Source: Chloroflexota bacterium (GTDB lineage: Bacteria > Chloroflexota > Limnocylindria > Limnocylindrales > CSP1-4). From it: a stretch of 64,000 bases of DNA. Below, in pieces: positions 26,531 to 36,175 of this stretch (its first letter is position 1; each line of letters begins with the position of its first letter). A model generated the notes under the pieces. The model did not search any database. It worked only from the letters and a program-made list of their open reading frames with translations, and was not told the DNA's origin. The stretch covers positions 27,493 to 91,492 of the forward strand of contig JAJXUG010000012.1 in the NCBI GenBank assembly GCA_021783095.1, given 5' to 3'. The position numbers were made by a program, and so were the translations under genes.

Positions 26531-27366
26531 GGACGGCCATCGAGCCCGGTGCCGATCCCGCGCCCCCGCCGCTCGCCCCGATCCTCGCGGACCTCGACGC
26601 GGGCCGGCGGCGCGCCGCCGTCCCCGATCCGGGCGCACCGGGCGGCTGGCGCGCGGACCCCGAGGTCAAGGCGGCGATCCTCGCCTGCTTCCGCGACCGG
26701 ACGCTCGCCTCGTGGGACCTCGGCGGCGCGCTCCAGTTCGCCGACCGCGTCGGGCTCCCGGTCAAGGCGCTCCTCGCCGGGCCCGAGTCGGCCGCCGCCG
26801 CCGAAGCCGGCCGAGCGTGGCGCATCGTCCCCGGCGGCTCGTCGGTCCGCGCCGGCGTCTACCTCGGCCCCGGCGTCGTGATCATGCCGCCCTCGTTCGT
26901 CAACGTGGGCGCGTGGATCGGCGAGGACACGATGGTCGACAGCCACGTGCTCGTCGGCTCCTGCGCCCAGATCGGCGCGCGCGTCCACCTCTCCGCGGGC
27001 GTGTCGATCGGCGGCGTGCTGGAGCCCGCGGGCGCGCGGCCCGTCATCGTCGAGGACGGCGCGTTCATCGCCGCCGGCTGCGCGCTGCTCGAGGGCGTGC
27101 TCGTCGGCGCCGGCGCGGTCATCGGGGCGGGCACGATCCTCACCGGGACCTCGCGGGTTTACGATCTGGTCCGCGGCCGGGTGCTCGCGGGCACGCCGGA
27201 CGCGCCGCTCGCGATCCCGCCGGGCGCCGTGGTGGTGCCCGGGACGCGGTCGCTGGGCGGGGACTTCGCGGCGGAGCACGGGCTGTCCGTGTCCGTTGCG
27301 CTGCTGGTCAAGGACCGCGATGCCGGGACCGACGCCCGGGTCGCCCTGGAGGACGCGCTTCGATGA
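26527..27366 (+). CDS. dapD: Tetrahydrodipicolinate N-acyltransferase
   Basis: This 279-residue left-handed beta-helix acyltransferase has hexapeptide repeats across residues 105-225, including [33 protein letters not shown] and [10 protein letters not shown]. The pattern matches DapD, which adds a succinyl group to tetrahydrodipicolinate, placing the cell on the acylated branch of the diaminopimelate pathway. The matching aminotransferase and deacylase (DapC, DapE) are not adjacent. The GTG start overlaps the dapA stop (GTGA), and the stop overlaps lysA. Confidence 0.88.
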   Translation: MRTAIEPGADPAPPPLAPILADLDAGRRRAAVPDPGAPGGWRADPEVKAAILACFRDRTLASWDLGGALQFADRVGLPVKALLAGPESAAAAEAGRAWRIVPGGSSVRAGVYLGPGVVIMPPSFVNVGAWIGEDTMVDSHVLVGSCAQIGARVHLSAGVSIGGVLEPAGARPVIVEDGAFIAAGCALLEGVLVGAGAVIGAGTILTGTSRVYDLVRGRVLAGTPDAPLAIPPGAVVVPGTRSLGGDFAAEHGLSVSVALLVKDRDAGTDARVALEDALR

Positions 27367-28712
27367 GCCTGGTCCGCGAGCCGGAGGGGTCGCCCGCGGG
27401 CGACGCCGCCCCGGCCCGCAACGAGGTCTTCCGCGACGGCCGTCTCGCCGGCCTCGCGCCCGAGGACCTCGCGGAGCGCTTCGGGACCCCGGCCTACGTG
27501 TACGACCTCGACGTCGTCAGCCGGCAGGTTGCCGGCCTTCGCGCCTGCCTGCCGACCCGCTTCGATCTCGCGTACGCGGTCAAGGCCAACCCGAGCCTCG
27601 CGGTCCTGCGGCACATCGCGAGCCTGGGTCTCGGTGCGGACGTGGCATCGGGCGGGGAGCTGCGGCACGTGATCCGCGCCGGCTTCGACCCGGCGCACGT
27701 GGTGATGACCGGCCCGGGCAAGCGCGACGATGAGCTGGCAGCGGCGGTCGGCGCCGGTGTCCGCGTCGTGACGGTGGAGTCGGTGAGCGAGCTTCGACGC
27801 CTCGCGCGCATCGGGGAGGGCCTCGGACGGGTACAGCCCATCCTGCTCCGCGCCAACGCGACGGGCGCGGCGTCGATGGAGCGCGTGCGGATCATCGGTG
27901 ACGAGGGCGTGGGCAAGTTCGGCATGGGGGCCCCGGACCTGCGGATCGCTGCGGCCGAGGCAGTCGCGTCGCGCTGGCTCGAGCCGATCGGCCTCCACGC
28001 CTTCGGTGCGTCGAACGTGACCGACGCTGCGGCGCTGGCGGCCCACGTGGAGGCGACGGTCGACGCCGCAGGTGCCCTCGCCGTGGACGCTGGGTTCGAG
28101 CTCCGGCTGGTCGACGCGGGCGGCGGGCTCGGCATCCCCTACGCGGAGCACGAGGCGGGGCTGGACCTCGTCGATCTGGGCCGCCGGCTCGCCGCGCTGT
28201 CGGACCGCATGGACGACCGGGAGGCCACGCGCGGCACCCGCCTGCTGCTCGAGCCCGGCCGGTTCCTCGTCGGGTCCTCGGGCGCGTACCTCACCCGCGT
28301 GCTCGAGTGCAAGCAGGTGGGCCGAGGCCATGTCGTGATCGTGGACGGCGGGATCCACCACGTCCTGCGGCCCGCGCTGGTGGGGCAGGAGCACCGGGTG
28401 CGGGTGGTGACCGGGGCCGCGGCCGAGCCCAGCGCCGTGCCCGACGGACTCCCCGTGTCCATCGCCGGGCCGCTGTGCACCGGCCTCGACTTCTTCGCGC
28501 GCGAGGCGGTCCTGGCCCTGCCGGCCCCGGGCGACCTCGTCGCGGTCCTGGACCTGGGCGCGTACGGTGCCACGGAGTCGATGCCGCTGTTCCTCTCGCA
28601 CCCGATGCCGCCCGAGGTCGCGGTCCGGGGCGGCGAGGTGTGGGTGGCGCGGCCGCGCGTGGACCCCGACGTCTGGCTGGGCTGGCAGGTCGGCGAGCCG
28701 GGCGGCGCATGA
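27363..28712 (+). CDS. lysA: Diaminopimelate decarboxylase-like
   Basis: This 449-residue fold-type III PLP decarboxylase has the PLP lysine in AYAVKANPS and the phosphate-binding GGGLGIPY. Position after dapB-dapA-dapD makes meso-diaminopimelate decarboxylation to lysine the natural role. Two core motifs deviate: GLHAFGASN stands where LysA usually has GxHxHIGSQ, and [11 protein letters not shown] where LysA has GPxCESGD. These forms resemble the BtrK and exosortase-associated branch of the family. The start ATG overlaps dapD and the stop overlaps the following kinase gene. Confidence 0.75.
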   Translation: MSLVREPEGSPAGDAAPARNEVFRDGRLAGLAPEDLAERFGTPAYVYDLDVVSRQVAGLRACLPTRFDLAYAVKANPSLAVLRHIASLGLGADVASGGELRHVIRAGFDPAHVVMTGPGKRDDELAAAVGAGVRVVTVESVSELRRLARIGEGLGRVQPILLRANATGAASMERVRIIGDEGVGKFGMGAPDLRIAAAEAVASRWLEPIGLHAFGASNVTDAAALAAHVEATVDAAGALAVDAGFELRLVDAGGGLGIPYAEHEAGLDLVDLGRRLAALSDRMDDREATRGTRLLLEPGRFLVGSSGAYLTRVLECKQVGRGHVVIVDGGIHHVLRPALVGQEHRVRVVTGAAAEPSAVPDGLPVSIAGPLCTGLDFFAREAVLALPAPGDLVAVLDLGAYGATESMPLFLSHPMPPEVAVRGGEVWVARPRVDPDVWLGWQVGEPGGA

Positions 28713-29359
28713 CCGGGCAGGAGACGCTCACCGAGCCGACGCTCACCGCCCTGGCCCACCGCGCGCTCGGTCTGGTGACGTCGGGCCAGCGCCGGATCCT
28801 CGGGATCGCCGGTCCGCCGGGCTCGGGGAAGTCCACGCTGGCGGAGGCGATCTGCGCGGCGCTCGGCCCCGCGACGGCAGCCCTCGTCCCGATGGACGGG
28901 TTCCACCTCTCGAACGGGGAGCTCGTCCGCATCGGCCTCCGCGACCGCAAGGGCGCGCCGGAGACCTTCGACGCCGACGGCTACGTCGCGATGCTGCGGC
29001 ATGTCCGCGCGTCCTTCAACGAGCGCGTCCTCGTGCCGTCGTTCGATCGCGACGCCGAGGCGGTGGTCCCCGGTGCCATCGAGGTGCCCGCGGGCGTGCC
29101 GCTGGTCGTGGCCGAGGGCAACTACCTGCTGCTTGACGAGGGGCCGTGGGCGGTGATCCGCGAGATCCTCGACGAGGCCTGGTACCTCCGCGCCGACGCC
29201 GGCCGCGTGCCGCGCCTGATCGCCCGCCATGTGGCGTTCGGCAAGCCGCCCGGGCCCGCCCGCGACTGGGTGCTGCGCAGCGACGAGGCGAACGCCGCCC
29301 GGATCGCGCCCTCCGAGGCCCGCGCGGATGTCGTCATCGAAGGCATGCCTCGGCTGTAG
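28709..29359 (+). CDS. Nucleoside/fructose-type P-loop kinase
   Basis: This 216-residue cytosolic P-loop kinase has Walker A AGPPGSGKST and the uridine-kinase-like strand PMDGFHLSNGEL, followed by the lid-type RKGAPETFDADG and VVAEGNYLLL. Similar proteins (YggC, FrcK) are annotated as nucleoside/nucleotide or sugar kinases. The ATG overlaps the lysA stop (ATGA), so it is the last gene of the dap operon, although its link with lysine synthesis is not obvious. Substrate unknown. Confidence 0.78.
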   Translation: MTGQETLTEPTLTALAHRALGLVTSGQRRILGIAGPPGSGKSTLAEAICAALGPATAALVPMDGFHLSNGELVRIGLRDRKGAPETFDADGYVAMLRHVRASFNERVLVPSFDRDAEAVVPGAIEVPAGVPLVVAEGNYLLLDEGPWAVIREILDEAWYLRADAGRVPRLIARHVAFGKPPGPARDWVLRSDEANAARIAPSEARADVVIEGMPRL

Positions 29360-29436
29360 GCTGCGGGAACCCCGACTCGTTGCGGCCCGTCAGGGACCCG
29401 CTTGCCAGCCGCGCCGGATCCAGGGGGTCGAAATCC

Positions 29437-29991
29437 ATGCGTCAACGCGCCGGCCTTGCCCTCGTGGTCGTGATCCTGACCCTCGCAGGGTGCGGTGGAT
29501 CGGCAGCCTCTCCGGGCACCACGCTCTCACCGTCGGCATCGCCGTTCACCTCGGTGGCGGAAGGCCAGTTCCGTCTCGACTTCCGACTCGCGAGGCTGTC
29601 GTGGGCGGCAGGCGACTCGATCACCGGCGACGCAGCCCTGTCCTCTGCGGGTCCGTCGCCGGTCGTCCTGTACGGTGCAGGCACGGGCATCATCGTGTTC
29701 GACTACGTTGAGGTGGGCGGGGAGCGCCGCGCGCCCGCGATCTCGACTGCCGACTGCGCCCCGCACGCCATCAGCGCCGCGACGCCGATCGTGGCGCCGC
29801 TGGGCACGACCGGCGGTTACGACCTGTCCAATCCTGCCGGAGCGTGGGTGGAGAAGCTGACGGGCGCAGGGTCCATTCAGCTGCCGCCCGGGACGTGGGA
29901 CGTGACTGCGCGGGCCGAGTTCTACGAAGGCGTCTGCGGCGGGCCGAACGACCACCTGGACGCCACGCTCCGAGTGCACGTCGGCACCTGA
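29437..29991 (+). CDS. Putative lipoprotein
   Basis: This 184-residue protein has a classic signal ([19 protein letters not shown]) with the lipid-attached Cys at residue 19, then a Ser/Thr/Pro-rich linker and a beta-rich domain that may be immunoglobulin-like. Two cysteines (ADCAP and GVCGG) may form a disulfide. A GGGGG run lies about ten bases before the ATG. It lies between the dap operon and copA without overlap. Function not recognised. Confidence 0.65.
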   Translation: MRQRAGLALVVVILTLAGCGGSAASPGTTLSPSASPFTSVAEGQFRLDFRLARLSWAAGDSITGDAALSSAGPSPVVLYGAGTGIIVFDYVEVGGERRAPAISTADCAPHAISAATPIVAPLGTTGGYDLSNPAGAWVEKLTGAGSIQLPPGTWDVTARAEFYEGVCGGPNDHLDATLRVHVGT

Positions 29992-30072
29992 CGCTCGGAC
30001 CGAGCCCGTCGCGGCGAGGAGCCGGGGACAATCCCTGAGGTCCTCTCGAGGCGCTGGGGAGGCGATGGCGCG

Positions 30073-30078
30073 TATACT
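30073..30078 (+). promoter_or_regulatory. -10 element of copA
   Basis: TATACT, the best -10 match in the window, ends ten bases before the copA ATG at 30089, giving a very short or absent leader. A metal-responsive operator could overlap it, but no clear palindrome is visible. Confidence 0.5.
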
Positions 30079-30088
30079 CCCCAGTAGT

Positions 30089-32785
30089 ATGACGACGCAG
30101 CAGCCCGCCCCCACCGCCCAATCCGTCGAGATCGTCCTCCCGATCGAGGGCATGACCTGCGCCTCGTGCGTGAACCGCATCGAGCGGTTCCTCAAGAAGA
30201 CGCCCGGCGTGGAGATGGCGGCGGTCAACCTCGCCACCGAGAAGGCGACCGTGATGGTGGACCTCGGCGTGGCCGGTCGCGACGAGCTGGTGAAGGCCGT
30301 CGAGGCCGCCGGCTACGAGGTCAGGCCCGAGGCGCCCGCCGCCGACCGGGCGACGGCCGCTTCGCTCGACGCCGAGATGACCGAGGAGGACGCCGAGCGC
30401 GACCGCGCCCTGCGCGAGACGCTGCGGATGTCGGCGGTGTCGATCGCCACCTCGCTCGTGTTCATGGCACTGATGTTCTGGCCGCAGACCGTCGTCTCGA
30501 TGACCGACATCAACAAGGCGATCCTGCTGCCGGCCACGTTCGTCGTCGCGTGGGCGGGCAGCCGCTTCTACCGCGCCGCCTGGCGTGCTGGCCGCCACGG
30601 CGGGGCGACGATGGACACGCTGGTCGCCGTCGGCACGGCGGTCGCCTGGGCGTACTCGGCGTTCGTCGCGCTGTGGCCCGACGTGGTCATGCGCGCCGGC
30701 ATCATGCCCGAGACCTACTTCGACTCGGCGACGATCATCCTGGGGCTCATCCTGCTCGGGAAGTACCTCGAGGGCCGCGCGAAGGGCCGCACCACCGGGG
30801 CCATCCGCCGCCTCGTGGGCCTCCAGGCCACCACGGCGCGTCGCATCCGCAATGGCGTCGAGGAGGACGTCGATCTCGCGGTCGTCGTCCCGGGCGACCT
30901 GCTGCGCGTCCGCCCCGGCGACAAGGTGCCGGTCGACGGCGTCGTGGCGGAGGGCGACTCGGCGGTCGACGAGTCGATGCTCACGGGCGAACCGATGCCC
31001 GTCACCAAGCACCCGGGCGACGAGGTCATCGGCGCCACGCTCAACACCACGGGCTCGTTCGTGATGCGCGCCACCCGCGTCGGCCGCGACACCGCCCTCG
31101 CCCGGATCGTGGACCTGGTCCAGCGGGCGCAGGGCAGCAAGGCCCCGATCCAGCGGCTGGCGGACCAGATCAGCGCCGTCTTCGTCCCGGCGGTGCTCGC
31201 CGTCGCCGCGGCCACGTTCGCGGTCTGGTTCCTCTTCGGCCCGGAGCCGCGGTTCACGCTCGCGCTGACCGCGTTCATCGGCGTCGTCATCATCGCCTGC
31301 CCGTGCGCCATGGGCCTCGCGACGCCCACCGCGATCATGGTCGGCACCGGCAAGGGCGCCGAGGCCGGCATCCTGGTCCGGGGCGGCGAGGCGCTCGAGG
31401 CGGCCGGCCGGATCGACACCGTCGTGCTGGACAAGACCGGCACGCTCACGCTGGGCAAGCCCGCGGTCACCGCGATCGTCACGGCCGCCGGCTTCGACGA
31501 GGCGCGCGTGCTCGACCTCGCGGCGTCGCTCGAGCAGGGCAGCGAGCATCCGCTGGGCGAGGCCATCGTGCGGCGGGCCCGCGAGCAGGAGCTGGGCTTC
31601 GCAAAGGCGGGCTCGTTCGAGGCGATCGTCGGGCGCGGCGTGACGGGCGTGCTCGACGGGGCGCAGGTGCTCGTCGGGAGCGGGCGGCTCTTCTTCGAGC
31701 ACGGGCTGACGACGATCGCGCTGGAGAGCGCCGCCGTTGACGCCCAGGCCAATGGCGCGACGGTCGTGTTCGTGGCAGTCGACGGCTCGCTGGCGGGCCT
31801 CGTCGCGATCGCCGACCCGGTCAAGGCGGAGTCGGCCGAGGCGGTGCGCGGGCTCCGCGAGTCGGGCCTCGATGTCTGGCTGCTGACCGGCGACGCGCGG
31901 GTCACGGCCGAGGCGGTGGCGCGCCAGGTGGGCATCCCCGCCGATCGCGTGATCGCCGAGGTGCTGCCGGCCGACAAGGACGCGGTCATCGCGCAGCTTC
32001 AGGGCGAGGGCCATCGCGTCGCGATGGTCGGCGACGGCATCAACGATGCGCCGGCGCTCGCCCGGGCCGACCTCGGCGTGGCCATCGGCACCGGCTCCGA
32101 CGTGGCGATCGAGGCGTCCGACGTGACGCTCGTCGGCGGCGACCCGCGGCTGGTGGGCTCGGCGATCGCGCTCTCGCGCTGGACGCTCCGGATCATCCGC
32201 CAGAACCTGTTCTGGGCGTTCGCCTACAACGTGCTGCTGATCCCGATCGCGATGGGCGCCCTCTACCCGGCGTTCGGCGTGACGCTCAACCCGGCGCTCG
32301 CTGCGGGGGCGATGGCGCTCTCGTCGGTGAGCGTGGTGACGAACTCGCTGCGGCTGCGGGGCGTGGACGTGCGGCCGGGGCGGGTGTCGGTCCTCCGGCC
32401 CGGCCTGCTCGGTCTCGTGCGCGACGGCGCGTACCTGCTGGTCATCGGCGTCCTCGGGCTCGCGCTCGCGGGCGGCGTGCTGGCCGCCGACCAGGCGATC
32501 GACGCGGCGCTGCCGACCGTGCAGGTTGCGGGGCCGACCGCCACCGCCTCGCCCAGCACGATCACCGTGCGCGCCGGCCAGATGACCGTCCTCGAGATGG
32601 CCAACACCGGAACTGGGGTGCGCCAGTGGACGGCCGAGGGCCTGGCCAACGTCGAGCTGCTGGCGCGACCTGGCCAGACGGCGCGGATCCGCGTCTCGAT
32701 CTCGCAGCCCGGCACGTACACGACGATGCTGGGTGCGCCCGACGGCTCGGACGCCGCGCAGGGGACGCTCGTCGTCACGCCGTAG
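30089..32785 (+). CDS. copA: Copper P-type ATPase with cupredoxin-like tail
   Basis: This 898-residue P1B ATPase exports copper. In order: a heavy-metal-associated domain with Cys24 and Cys27 (GMTCASC), eight membrane segments, the ion-pathway CPC (about residue 404), the phosphorylated DKTGTLT (about 448), SEHPLG and GDGINDAPA (about 647). Beyond the normal C-terminus (about residue 770) there is an additional membrane segment and a roughly 85-residue cupredoxin-like domain with the PGTYTTMLG turn but no His/Cys copper ligands. The ATG at 30089 is chosen over one at 30065 because it directly follows the promoter. It is monocistronic. Confidence 0.93.
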   Translation: MTTQQPAPTAQSVEIVLPIEGMTCASCVNRIERFLKKTPGVEMAAVNLATEKATVMVDLGVAGRDELVKAVEAAGYEVRPEAPAADRATAASLDAEMTEEDAERDRALRETLRMSAVSIATSLVFMALMFWPQTVVSMTDINKAILLPATFVVAWAGSRFYRAAWRAGRHGGATMDTLVAVGTAVAWAYSAFVALWPDVVMRAGIMPETYFDSATIILGLILLGKYLEGRAKGRTTGAIRRLVGLQATTARRIRNGVEEDVDLAVVVPGDLLRVRPGDKVPVDGVVAEGDSAVDESMLTGEPMPVTKHPGDEVIGATLNTTGSFVMRATRVGRDTALARIVDLVQRAQGSKAPIQRLADQISAVFVPAVLAVAAATFAVWFLFGPEPRFTLALTAFIGVVIIACPCAMGLATPTAIMVGTGKGAEAGILVRGGEALEAAGRIDTVVLDKTGTLTLGKPAVTAIVTAAGFDEARVLDLAASLEQGSEHPLGEAIVRRAREQELGFAKAGSFEAIVGRGVTGVLDGAQVLVGSGRLFFEHGLTTIALESAAVDAQANGATVVFVAVDGSLAGLVAIADPVKAESAEAVRGLRESGLDVWLLTGDARVTAEAVARQVGIPADRVIAEVLPADKDAVIAQLQGEGHRVAMVGDGINDAPALARADLGVAIGTGSDVAIEASDVTLVGGDPRLVGSAIALSRWTLRIIRQNLFWAFAYNVLLIPIAMGALYPAFGVTLNPALAAGAMALSSVSVVTNSLRLRGVDVRPGRVSVLRPGLLGLVRDGAYLLVIGVLGLALAGGVLAADQAIDAALPTVQVAGPTATASPSTITVRAGQMTVLEMANTGTGVRQWTAEGLANVELLARPGQTARIRVSISQPGTYTTMLGAPDGSDAAQGTLVVTP

Positions 32786-33211
32786 GGCCGCCCGCCGGGC
32801 GCCTCAACGCGGGGCTGGGAACCGGACTGCGGTCGACAGCGTCGGGCGGAAGCCCGACGAGCGCTGCTCCGTCGGGCGGAGGAGGCGTGATGGCCGGGTC
32901 CGACGGTGTCGGGTCCGGCCACGCGCATTCCTTGACATGCGGCTCGGCCCCGTGGCTGGACGACCGCGCCGCCCCGGTGTTGGGCCCGGGCCACCAATGT
33001 CGCGCGCAGGGACGCCGTTGCCGCCCGGGTGTTTGGGCTGAGCCACCAATTCGCCAAGCGGAACGCCGTTTCGGGCGGAAACGGTGGCACTGGCCCACCA
33101 GTCCGGGGCAAGTGGTGGACCTCAGCCAACGGAACACTCGTCCGGCGCCCGATGCGGGGCAGATTGGTGGCGCAACCCCACCGCCGCTGGTCGCCCTCAG
33201 GACGTCCAGGC
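32786..33211. repeat. Degenerate 52-bp repeats in gap after copA
   Basis: CCACCAAT occurs at 32991 and 33043 and CCACCAGT at 33095, exactly 52 bases apart, each followed about 13-21 bases later by related sequence (ACGCCGTT at 33012 and 33063). TTGGTGG in the opposite sense lies at 33162. The unit is degenerate and non-coding. The remaining part (32786-32990) has GTCGGGCGGA twice and no gene. Confidence 0.65.
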
Positions 33212-33871
33212 TCAGACCCGCGTCGGCGCCAGCTCGAACACCCGGGCCGTCTTCTGGGCGCGGTCCTCCAGCTCGGTTGTCGTCCGCACCTCGTATGTGG
33301 CGAGCTCGACCAGCCCGTCAGTCGGCAGGTAGGCGCGGCCGGGGTCGCCAACCAGCACGTCGAGGCCCGCCGCGCGGCATCGCCGCAGCCACGGCCAGAT
33401 GCGCTCGGCGAAGCCCGTCTCGTACCAGGTGTCGCCCGCGAGCACGACGTCGGCGTCGGGAGGGTCGTCGTCGAGGACGTCGCGGCGGACGACCGCGACG
33501 CGCTGGCCCGCGGCGCGCGCGTTGAGCCGGATGGCCGCCCAGCTGAAGGGGTCGATATCGGCCGCCGTGACGTCGACCGCACCGGCCGCGAGGGCTGCCA
33601 GGGCGCACAGCCCCGACCCGCTCGCCACGTCGAACACGCGTCGCCCCGCCACGCGCCCCGGGTGCTCGCGCAGGTATCGCGCCAACGCAAGCCCGCCCGC
33701 CCACGCGAACGCCCAGTAGGGGAGCGGCGCGTCGTCGTCGCCGGTCTCGACCTGGGTCGCGCGCCACAGCGGCAGCACCTCGTCGGCGAGGTGGAGGCGC
33801 ACGTGCTCGGCACCAGGCACGGGGCGCAGGCGCGTGTGGCGCAGGACGAAGGCACGGGGGTCGGCGGCCAC
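33212..33871 (-). CDS. ETFB-lysine/NNMT-type methyltransferase
   Basis: This 219-residue class I methyltransferase has motif I FDVASGSGLCALAA, ADIDPFSW as motif II and GDTWYE as a later conserved segment, the pattern of the methyltransferase-16 family that includes electron-transfer-flavoprotein lysine methyltransferase. A target protein is not indicated by context. The GTG start at 33871 follows a TAGCAT by seven bases on the minus strand, an apparently leaderless arrangement. It is divergent from the thioesterase gene. Confidence 0.72.
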   Translation of the reverse strand: MAADPRAFVLRHTRLRPVPGAEHVRLHLADEVLPLWRATQVETGDDDAPLPYWAFAWAGGLALARYLREHPGRVAGRRVFDVASGSGLCALAALAAGAVDVTAADIDPFSWAAIRLNARAAGQRVAVVRRDVLDDDPPDADVVLAGDTWYETGFAERIWPWLRRCRAAGLDVLVGDPGRAYLPTDGLVELATYEVRTTTELEDRAQKTARVFELAPTRV

Positions 33872-33878
33872 GCAGGCG

Positions 33879-33884
33879 ATGCTA
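33879..33884 (-). promoter_or_regulatory. Leaderless -10 element
   Basis: On the minus strand TAGCAT ends seven bases before the GTG at 33871. Confidence 0.45.
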
Positions 33885-33912
33885 CGGCGTCGGGCGATGC
33901 CGCGGTGCCGGA

Positions 33913-33960
33913 CGCATCAACGGGGCGAGACCCCGGCGCATCATCGGGACGAGCCCCCGA
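33913..33960 (+). repeat. 24-bp tandem repeat, two copies
   Basis: Units 33913-33936 and 33937-33960 both begin CGCATCA and agree at 20 of 24 positions. They sit between two divergent leaderless promoters. GCGCATCA is also the core of the palindrome array at 63150-63593. Confidence 0.75.
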
Positions 33961-33981
33961 CGCTGCGCCGTGCGCGCCGCG

Positions 33982-33987
33982 TACACT
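33982..33987 (+). promoter_or_regulatory. Leaderless -10 element
   Basis: TACACT ends six bases before the ATG at 33994. Confidence 0.5.
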
Positions 33988-33993
33988 CGGGCG

Positions 33994-34506
33994 ATGGAGA
34001 TCCCGCCCGCTGACCGCCACGCGCGCATCGAGGTTCCCCCCGACCCGCGCGACCTCCCCGGCACGTTCCCCAAGCGCCTCGTCGTCGAGGTTCGCTTCGG
34101 CGACACCGACGCGATGGGCCACGCCAACAACTCGCGCTTCCTCACGTACTGCGAGTCGGCGCGGATCGACTACTGGCAGGCGGCGACCGGCGAGCGGTTC
34201 GCGCTGGCCACCCACGGCGCCGAGGAGAGCCTGATCCTGGCCGAGGCCCGGGTCGCATTCCGCTCGCCCGCGCTGTTCGGCGAGGTGCTGACGGTGGAGA
34301 CGCGGGCGGCCCGCATCGGGCGCACGTCATTCGGTCTCCAGCACCGCCTCACGGCCAGCGCCTCCGATCGCGGGCCCGCCCGTCTGGTCGCCATCGCGGA
34401 AGACGTGCTCGTGCTCTACGACTACGCGAACGCCCGGCCGCGGCCCATCCCGGACGAGCTCGCGGCGCGGCTCGAGGCGTACGAGGGGCGTCGGCTGCGC
34501 GACTGA
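33994..34506 (+). CDS. Hotdog-fold acyl-CoA thioesterase
   Basis: This 170-residue protein is a 4-hydroxybenzoyl-CoA-thioesterase-type hotdog enzyme. The catalytic-loop motif RFGDTDAMGHANN and the following ESARIDYW are characteristic, with the first Asp of GDTD the usual catalytic residue. It would hydrolyse an acyl-CoA or acyl-ACP. The start at 33994 is supported by the -10 element six bases upstream. Fatty-acid genes (fabF, fabF, fabD) follow on the opposite strand, but no operon link exists. Confidence 0.82.
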   Translation: MEIPPADRHARIEVPPDPRDLPGTFPKRLVVEVRFGDTDAMGHANNSRFLTYCESARIDYWQAATGERFALATHGAEESLILAEARVAFRSPALFGEVLTVETRAARIGRTSFGLQHRLTASASDRGPARLVAIAEDVLVLYDYANARPRPIPDELAARLEAYEGRRLRD

Positions 34507-34545
34507 GCGCCATCGGGGGGTTCGTCGAGACGAGCTGTCCTCGTA

Positions 34546-34667
34546 TCTCCCCCGGGAGGCGATTGCCCCACGGGCGGCGACGGCGTCGTGCTCAGCGTCC
34601 CCGCCGGAGTCGCTCTTGTCTCCCCCGGGAGGAGATGCGAGCGAAGACCGCTGGACAATCGCCTCCC
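34546..34667. repeat. CCCGGGAGG direct and inverted repeats
   Basis: TCTCCCCCGGGAGG occurs at 34546-34559 and 34619-34632. GGGAGGCGATTG (34554-34565) is the exact complement of CAATCGCCTCCC (34656-34667). The gap 34507-34836 holds no gene. Confidence 0.65.
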
Positions 34668-34774
34668 GGAGGAGGCAAGACGACGATGCCCCCCAAGGCA
34701 GCGGCTCGCCAGGGGTCATACGAGCGTGAGCCCCAACCCGAGGGGCGCAAAGCCGAAGCCGGCGCGGCCCCGCG

Positions 34775-34824
34775 CTGCGCCTCGAAGCGCCGGAGATCGC
34801 GACGGCGTTCTGGGCGCCGGGGCC
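34775..34824 (-). repeat. Partial copy of the fabF 3' end
   Basis: This stretch repeats the last 17 codons of the adjacent fabF (34837-34887) with about 44 of 51 positions equal, one single-base gap and the TAG stop changed to CAG. In translation, AQNAVAI of the copy matches GQNAVAI of FabF. It lies 12 bases beyond the fabF stop, so it is a decayed duplication of the gene tail. Confidence 0.75.
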
Positions 34825-34836
34825 GGTGCGGCGGCG

Positions 34837-36117
34837 CTACGCCTCGAAGCGCCGGAAGATCGCCACCGCGTTCTGGCCGCCGAAGCCGAACCCGTTGACC
34901 GCCACGGTGTCCACCTTCTGGTGGCGCGCGACGAGCGGAACGTAGTCGAGGTCGCACTCCGGGTCGGGCGTGTGCAGGTTCGCGGTCGGCGAGATGACGC
35001 CGTCGCGGATGCCGCCCACCGCGGCGAGCGCCGACGCGATCCCGGCCGCGCCCACGAGGTGCCCGACCATCGACTTGGGCGATGAGATCTGCCGCGTCGC
35101 CGCCGCCGACCCGTAGGCCATCTTGATCGCCTTGGTCTCGGTGGAGTCGTTGAGCGAGGTGGACGTGCCGTGGGCGACGATCCAGTCGATCTCGTCGGGG
35201 GCGACGCCGGCGTTGCGCAGCGCGTTGACCATGGCCCGCGTCTGGCCGCGCCCCGACGGGTCCGGCGCGCTGATGTGGAACGCGTCCGCGGTGAGCGCCC
35301 CGCCGATGACCTCGGCGATCGGCGTCGCGCCGCGGCGCAGCGCGTGCTCGGCGGACTCGACGATCATCGCGCCCGCCCCCTCGCCCAGGACGAAGCCGTC
35401 GCGGGTGGCGTCGAACGGCCGCGAGGCGGTCTCGGGCGAGTCGTTGCGCTTCGAGAGCGCGGTCATGTTGGACAGGGCGGCGACGCCCATCGGGACCACG
35501 GGCGCCTCGGAGCCGCCCGTCAGGACGACGTCGCACTCGCCGGTCTGGATCAGCCGGAGCGCATCGTGGAACGCGATGACCGACGTGGCGCACGCGGCCA
35601 CCTGGGACATCACGGGACCCGTCAGCCCGTACTCCATCGACAGCATGCAGGCGCCCATCGACCCCGAGAGCGCGGGAACGGCGAAGGCGGACACGAACCG
35701 AGGGCCCTTGCTGTCAGCGACGTGCGTCCCGTCGATGATCGCCTCGATCCCGCCGCCCCCCGTGTTCATCACCACGCCCACCCGGTCGCGCTCCTCGGGC
35801 GTCATCGCCGCGAAGTCGATCCCCGAGTTCGCCACGGCCTCCTTGCCGGCGCCCATCGCGAGGTGGATGTACCGGCTCATGCGCCGGGCCATCTTGGCGT
35901 CCATGACCTTGCTCGGCTCGAAGTCGAGCACCTCGGCGGCGATCTGGACCTCGAACCCGGACGCGTCGAACGAGCGGATCCGGCGTGTGCCGGTGACCCC
36001 GTTCTGCAGGTTGCGCCAGTAGGTCTCGAAGTCGTTGCCGATGGGCATGACCGCGCCGAGTCCGGTCACGACGGCGCGGCGCGAGAGATCAGAGAAGGGG
36101 GGCACAGGACAACTCAC
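34837..36117 (-). CDS. fabF: 3-oxoacyl-ACP synthase II (second copy)
   Basis: This 426-residue condensing enzyme extends acyl-ACP with malonyl-ACP. The Cys-His-His triad is visible: Cys in VAACATSV, His in AHGTSTSLND and His in KSMVGHLVGAAG. The end reads NGFGFGGQNAV. It differs clearly from the neighbouring FabF (36176-37450), so the pair may have different chain-length roles or form a heterodimer, as in ketosynthase/chain-length-factor pairs; both here keep the active cysteine. The GTG at 36117 is the best start. A fragment of its 3' end is duplicated downstream. Confidence 0.88.
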   Translation of the reverse strand: MSCPVPPFSDLSRRAVVTGLGAVMPIGNDFETYWRNLQNGVTGTRRIRSFDASGFEVQIAAEVLDFEPSKVMDAKMARRMSRYIHLAMGAGKEAVANSGIDFAAMTPEERDRVGVVMNTGGGGIEAIIDGTHVADSKGPRFVSAFAVPALSGSMGACMLSMEYGLTGPVMSQVAACATSVIAFHDALRLIQTGECDVVLTGGSEAPVVPMGVAALSNMTALSKRNDSPETASRPFDATRDGFVLGEGAGAMIVESAEHALRRGATPIAEVIGGALTADAFHISAPDPSGRGQTRAMVNALRNAGVAPDEIDWIVAHGTSTSLNDSTETKAIKMAYGSAAATRQISSPKSMVGHLVGAAGIASALAAVGGIRDGVISPTANLHTPDPECDLDYVPLVARHQKVDTVAVNGFGFGGQNAVAIFRRFEA

Positions 36118-36175
36118 CCTGGTACGTGGGCGGATGGGCAGCCCGATTGTAGCCGGTCAGTCGGCCCCCCCTGGG

